From NCBI GenBank assembly GCA_951394405.1, contig OX596335.1:2666001-2730000 (forward strand): a DNA stretch of 64,000 nt, read 5' to 3'. This document shows, piece after piece, positions 59,589-64,000 of this stretch (positions are counted from its first letter, which is position 1; each line of letters opens with the position of its first letter). Origin of the DNA: Coprinellus micaceus (lineage: Eukaryota; Basidiomycota; Agaricomycetes; Agaricales; Psathyrellaceae). The notes beneath the pieces are model-generated. The model was given only the letters and a program-made list of their open reading frames with translations. It was not told where the DNA came from and ran no database searches. Both the position numbers and the translations under genes were made by a program.

Positions 59589-61302
59589 GCCGCTTTACTT
59601 TTCATTCATTGATTCTTGTCACTTTTTTCGTGTCCTGCCTTGAACTTGCCTTCATTCATCTTATGGGTTTTCGGCTCCTTCTTTCCTTGCTTCGTTTTGA
59701 CATATGCCGTCCGTCTTTTCGTCGTCGCTTTATCCCAGCATATGCGGAATATCTTCATTTCTTTGAAGTCCCCAAGTGTACTTTAGGCTGTAGATCACGC
59801 GCCTCTTTCACTTCGCCCTCTCGTGCATTCCCTTCATCCACTTCTCACACTTCGGACCCTATCCTTCGCCCGCACCCCTACTCGGTGAACTCTTCCGTCG
59901 GTCTTTGTTCATTATCTGGCTAGCCAGGACTCATGGATCGTCGGACATGCGCCCTCCAGCACCTTGCCTCGTCGTCCAGTCATCGCACCACATTACTATA
60001 GAACACCCACCGTCGTTACAGGGTCGCTTACCCCGTGGTACCACCAGCCAGGATCTATTACTCGAGTGCCTCCAGGCAGCTCGGCGTACATACCCGTGTT
60101 TGCTCATCTGTATCGTATCGTAGCTCTATGGCAATGCATATGCTGTCCGGCGAGGACGCTCTCCACGCAGGGCCGCGTGCGCGATCATGAAGCTTCGAGA
60201 AGATTTTAAGATTGGGATGACTACATAGATAATGTCAACGGACCGCATACATACAACCGGGCCTCACAAAACCCCCAAGTCGCCCACATAAAAAATAAAT
60301 CTCCAATGTCGTCTCGGCCCCGACTCCTTGTAACCAAGTGCTCGGTCAGCAGAGGCAGGACTGACCTCCGACATTCTTTCCCTCTCACACGCAAAACCAC
60401 CTCTAAATCTCCTCGAGCACTTGTCAGCGCCCTTGATCAGAGGAAAGTAACCCTCGCGGATCCCCATTTCCCAGATAAGCCAGAGGAGAGGATGGGGCCG
60501 GAGAGTAAAACGTGGTTGAGAGGAGAAAGGGAGGGGCAGGAGAAATTTACAGGGACTGGTTCGGCAGGTGCCGTGATGGGATCAGCGCGCTTCAGGCGCG
60601 TTCATCACCTTTTATTCCGAACCTCCATCTCTTCATAAATTCATTGTCCATCCATCGATGCACATACGAGTGGCCACATTTGCAAATTACCCCAGGCAGA
60701 TATTAATTTAGCTCCCCAGCTATCCAAGGAATTCACCCGTGGTTGTTTTACCAGCAATCTATCCGACATGGTGCTCGCAAGGACGGCAGGCACTTACATT
60801 CCGGTGCGAGTCCCTAATCTGCGAGACAGCGCGGAAATGTTATGACGGACGCCTGCGAACGCTAACTTACTCGCGGCTGATTTGCGCACATCCGCGACCT
60901 GAAAGGCAAAGCCACATGTGCGGCATCCCCTTCCTTGTACCTCAGGGTTGTTAACCTTCGCTTTACACAACCCGCGCCACTCTGCCGTGGCTGCCATTTC
61001 GCCGACCCCTTCTGGGACCCACCCTCATGCTTGTCGTGAAAAACTCGGAGACCTTGGCCGTGTTTTTGTTGCCCGGACCGATCCATTTCCCGATTCCATG
61101 CACGAAAGGTCGTCTCGGAGAACCTGCCCTCGCACGAGGGAGTCAAACTGCCGGCTCGGGCGCAAATGACTCAGCGGTGCTGTTTGCGGTGGCTTTCGGA
61201 CCGGTGGCATCGACGTCGGAGGCAAATAGGCGCCCAAAAACGAATTGCGTCATTCCCAAACCTTTGCCCGAAATTGGAGCACAAAAAACAAACCGAAATA
61301 TC
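59589..61302. other. 1.7-kb intergenic region
   Basis: 3' untranslated DNA of the Ser-rich gene, then sequence without long or homologous frames on either strand. No transposon ends, snRNA boxes or tandem repeats were recognised. Confidence 0.5.
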
Positions 61303-61391
61303 TCCGGGGTTAGCTCAGCTGGAAGAGCATGAGACTGTAATGGTTAGCCAAGCAAATCTCAGGGTCGCCTGTTCGAGCCAGGCACACCGGA
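61303..61391 (+). tRNA. tRNA-Tyr (GTA) with intron
   Basis: Acceptor TCCGGGG pairs with CACCGGA with one G-A mismatch. D-arm TAGCTCAGCTGGAAGAGC also gives box A. Anticodon stem TGAGA/TCTCA encloses loop CTGTAA-A with anticodon GTA, interrupted one base 3' of the anticodon by a ~15-nt intron (about 61341-61355), the standard place. Eukaryotic tRNA-Tyr genes carry such an intron. The T-arm is GCCTG-TTCGAGC-CAGGC. Confidence 0.88.
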
Positions 61392-61395
61392 TACG

Positions 61396-61400
61396 TTTTT
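61396..61400 (+). terminator. RNA polymerase III terminator
   Basis: Run of five T four bases after the tRNA-Tyr end. Confidence 0.7.
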
Positions 61401-62532
61401 ACCCCTCTTTCGAACCACCTTGATCTTGGCACTTTTGGCCCGTAAGGCTCCAACTCTATCCTATCCGACACCCTATTAATAAGGTATCACCCCATCTATA
61501 TCCCTATCCCTATTTTTCCATTGGAGGAAAGTATCGGATAGGGTATATATAGGGTATCGGGTTGGAACAGGGTTCTCCAGCCTCGAGCCCGATTTCCCCC
61601 ATTTTTGAGACCATTCTACTGCCCAGAAACCATCTCCCTCTTCATCTGTGGGTGTAGACTGTCCCTTACGCCACCAAAGTGATATTTTCCTCCCTTGTAC
61701 TCGCCCTGATCACGACATGGTGGTGCCAAGCTCTTTCAGGCTTCGCATTCAGGCCGCTCTCTGGCTTTGGCGAGGCTAGTGGATCACGGTTTTTCACGAG
61801 ATCAAGGTCTTATAGGAAGACAGTCGAGTTTCTTATGCAAAGTAATCTGGTTACTTGCTGAATTTCTCTGCTCGAGGACAACCCTATCCGTATCCCTTAC
61901 TTTTGGGCCTTGCCAGCCTTGGAAGTTGGCCCTTGTAAGTTGAAGATTGGGCCCAAAGGGCCCAGTCTCCCGTAGTCAGACTACGAGATGTTGGTGTTGA
62001 TTTTTCCTTGCGCTGCGCTTCAAGTGACACACATACAAAGGGCCCCAAATTTTAGGTTTAGTAGCTCGCTTCGGTGGCCTCTTGCATTGTCTCCTGTAGT
62101 CAGACGGGAGAAGTGTGCTAATAGCCCCCCGATTTCAGGAACCTGGATTGGTGAACCAGAACTTGGGAGCCACTAGCCGCCCTGTGGATACAACCTAATT
62201 TTGTGGCTGAGACAAGATGTAGGAAATGGTCCCACCACCGCCACGTCTACGAATATGTCGACCTATACACGGTGGATGCCTTTGATTGTTTTGAAGAACG
62301 ACCTCCGGCGATCGGGGAATTGGTACTATAGCGGAGAGCAACAGCTGTGGCAACCAGAACGATCCTAGGTACACGACTCCCAGTCTAACTCCAATAGTTA
62401 CACAATAAGATATAAGATACAACAATTGGTAGCATTGTACATGTCATACAAACGTTCAGCCCATCCGTCCATGCAGTAGTATCACAAGGAAGACAATAAG
62501 TGAAGAATAAATAAATAAATTCGAACACCAGT
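61401..62532. other. 1.1-kb intergenic region with small palindromes
   Basis: No coding signal. It contains the inverted-repeat element at 61449-61566, a palindrome GTAGTC-A-GACTAC near 61972, and a related hairpin CTCCTGT-AGTCAG-ACGGGAG at 62091-62110. The two share the core GTAGTCAGAC. The rest is unremarkable 3' flank of the gene at the right edge. Confidence 0.5.
61449..61566. repeat. Imperfect inverted repeat, ~118 bp
   Basis: Begins TCCAAC and ends GTTGGA. The arms share GAyACCCTAT near the ends, and the interior repeats CCCTAT/ATAGGG in both orientations. It could fold into a long imperfect hairpin. No clear target-site duplication, so a MITE remnant is only one possibility. Confidence 0.45.
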
Positions 62533-64000
62533 TCACCTTCCAGCAAAGCTTGCCCACCTCCCCACCACGACTACAGCGTCCTCATCCAGGTGCCGTGCAC
62601 GCTTGCTTGAAGTCACCATATCGCCCAAGGCCATGGGCAACGGGTCCAATCTCCTACGGAAATCCGGTTTGTCCATCAAGTCACCTGTTGTTCGCCTCCT
62701 TCGAGGTGCTTCAGAGTGTTCAACGGGGTCGCGGGTCACCGGTTCAACAATAGTTCTTTCCAGCGACCCTCCGAAAGTCTGAGACCCTGGCCGTGAGGCA
62801 CCGTCCGGATCGAACAGCAAAGCCCCTGCAGGTGTATCCCTTGCCCGACGAACGCGAAGCTCTGCCCGACTGCGCTCCAAAATGTCTTCTTCCTCGTCCG
62901 GGGGTACCTCGTTCCCGTCGGCGTCAAGCCGCGCCGCACGTCGAGCCAAATAAGCCTGACCCCAAGTCGAAAGAGGTGAGTCAGACTCACCCAACCCACG
63001 CCGCCTGGGAGTTGCCTGATTAGTGAGGGATGGGCCACTCGGCGCTCTGGACGTCCTATCATGGAAGGTTTGAAGTATCGTGCGCCGACGAGTGACCTCT
63101 AGTTCGCTGGGAAGATCTCGAGGCGCATAGAACTCCAACAAATCCGCTTCGGTGGGTTCGGGGAGCGTGATGTTCTGCACCCTTTCTGTGCCTTCTGGAG
63201 TGATACGCCTCCGAACCAAGTAATTTCTCCCACTGGCAACTTCGTCGACCATAATGTCAGCGTTGTCCATCACGCCCCGCGGCGACTCTACCCAATTTTC
63301 GGGTTCTTCAAAAATCAGGGAGCGTGTACCAGGAAGCATCGAAGCCGTAGCGGATGCCGGGCTGGAAAAGTTCTGCATATCGTGAAGACTGCCAGAGAGT
63401 ATTGAGAGACGGGATTGTTCCGAGCTCAGTGTTGACCCCGTTCCTGCACCGGAACCGGATCCAGAGGAACGGCTGCCCGTGGACGACGGCCGTGGCTCTG
63501 GCCTGATAAGTCTCCTCCTCCTTGGCTCTTGTCTCCAGAGTAGAGGTCCTCCCGGGTTTGTAGGTGATGCCAACTGAGTCTGAACCTGGCTTAAACGCCT
63601 CGCCTCGATAGATTGAAGCTGGAGTTCGGAAAGTTCCTGGCGGAGTCGCATGGCCTCGGCGTTTTGGAGTTCAACTTCCTGGCGCAGCTGCCTAGTCTGA
63701 ATGGCCTGGAGTTCGGCTTCCTGGCGCAGCTGCCGGCTCTGAATGGCCTGGAGTTCGACTTCGCGTGCTGCGAAATTGGCCTCGCGCTGTAGCTCCCCCA
63801 GTGTAAAACGTGTCGATGGCTGGGTTCGAGGTGCGTCAGCTGGGTCGTCGGCGGGGAGTGTGTCAGTTCGACCGAGCGCTCTGCTTTGTTGGGCTGCCTG
63901 TTCACGAGCAGCAACCCGGCGCCCCATGGTTGTAAAGCCGTCATCCGCCGGCGATGGGCCGAGCGTGCGAGGGCTTTGCAAAGGGAGAGGTTGGTGGCGG
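62533..64000 (-). CDS. Coiled-coil protein, unknown function (5' end open at edge)
   Basis: Unrecognised. The frame is open to the right edge; the first in-window ATG is at 63927, so the start may be there or beyond 64000. The N-terminal part has a repeated two-heptad unit (ELQAIQSRQLRQEA, ELQAIQTRQLRQEV, then a degenerate copy) predicted to form a coiled coil, followed by RLRQELSELQLQSIEARRLS. Further on are a Gly/Ser-rich stretch, a short ordered-looking segment (SGRNYLVRRRITPEGTERVQ) and Arg-rich C-terminal sequence ending VVVVGRWASFAGR. No intron is needed within 63981-62533. Confidence 0.65.
   Translation of the reverse strand, partial: RHQPLPLQSPRTLGPSPADDGFTTMGRRVAAREQAAQQSRALGRTDTLPADDPADAPRTQPSTRFTLGELQREANFAAREVELQAIQSRQLRQEAELQAIQTRQLRQEVELQNAEAMRLRQELSELQLQSIEARRLSQVQTQLASPTNPGGPLLWRQEPRRRRLIRPEPRPSSTGSRSSGSGSGAGTGSTLSSEQSRLSILSGSLHDMQNFSSPASATASMLPGTRSLIFEEPENWVESPRGVMDNADIMVDEVASGRNYLVRRRITPEGTERVQNITLPEPTEADLLEFYAPRDLPSELEVTRRRTILQTFHDRTSRAPSGPSLTNQATPRRRGLGESDSPLSTWGQAYLARRAARLDADGNEVPPDEEEDILERSRAELRVRRARDTPAGALLFDPDGASRPGSQTFGGSLERTIVEPVTRDPVEHSEAPRRRRTTGDLMDKPDFRRRLDPLPMALGDMVTSSKRARHLDEDAVVVVGRWASFAGR
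63665..63760 (-). repeat. 42-bp tandem repeat encoding 14-residue coiled-coil unit
   Basis: Two nearly identical 42-bp units start at 63665 and 63707, and a third begins at 63749 before diverging. The period equals 14 codons, two heptads, so the number of copies changes coiled-coil length without breaking register. Confidence 0.8.

Noticed and set aside
59589..61302. Hidden gene or transposon remnant
   Set aside because: Frames are short and without homology; no terminal repeats or target duplications were seen.

Overview
The window is a nuclear contig from a filamentous basidiomycete, most likely an agaricomycete. Genes are broken by many introns of about 50 nt. They are packed on both strands with short intergenic spaces, and ten pairs start head to head. 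The cytoplasmic dynein heavy chain motor is encoded without its N-terminal tail, which is the split arrangement described for Agaricomycetes (Schizophyllum commune dhc1/dhc2). No transposon, virus, CRISPR or bacterial operon structure was seen. Exons were joined by eye from splice sites and family homology, so gene spans are firmer than individual exon edges.

Layout. 1-11358: GID1/RanBPM ubiquitin-ligase scaffold (cut by the left edge), proteasome assembly factor UMP1, a FAD amine-oxidase-like protein, spliceosomal MFAP1 with an added zinc knuckle and charged tail, a GCNA-type SprT protease, and a cytochrome P450. 11739-24860: ribosomal protein uS14, a Puf4-type PUF protein, a UVRAG/Vps38-like autophagy protein, an unrecognised acidic protein, a cullin-like protein containing only the N-terminal part of a cullin, and an HMG-box regulator. 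25168-35003: a class-1-like dihydroorotate dehydrogenase, TRAPP subunit Trs31, a large BTB protein, an Mdv1-like mitochondrial division adaptor, a small glycosylated membrane protein, and the Hsp90 co-chaperone p23/Sba1. 35240-41663: a secreted protein with a chitin-binding-like module, a GPP/DOG-type HAD phosphatase, Mgr2, PEX10 and SmE. 41918-52995: the dynein motor gene. 53136-59588: homoserine kinase, a Gln/Tyr-rich protein, mitochondrial ribosomal protein mL43 and a Ser/Pro-rich protein. 59589-64000: mostly non-coding, with a tRNA-Tyr(GTA), a small inverted-repeat element, and a coiled-coil protein running off the right edge.

Most genes are single-copy housekeeping functions: protein turnover, splicing, translation, membrane traffic, organelle division and import, and microtubule transport. 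Best leads: the tail-less dynein motor gene and a possible remnant of ancestral coding sequence just upstream; the truncated cullin, a possible natural competitor for SKP1/F-box adaptors; a 4-nt microexon in MGR2; the head-to-head GID1/UMP1 pair; MFAP1 with its zinc knuckle; and the SIM-like motifs around the GCNA protease.
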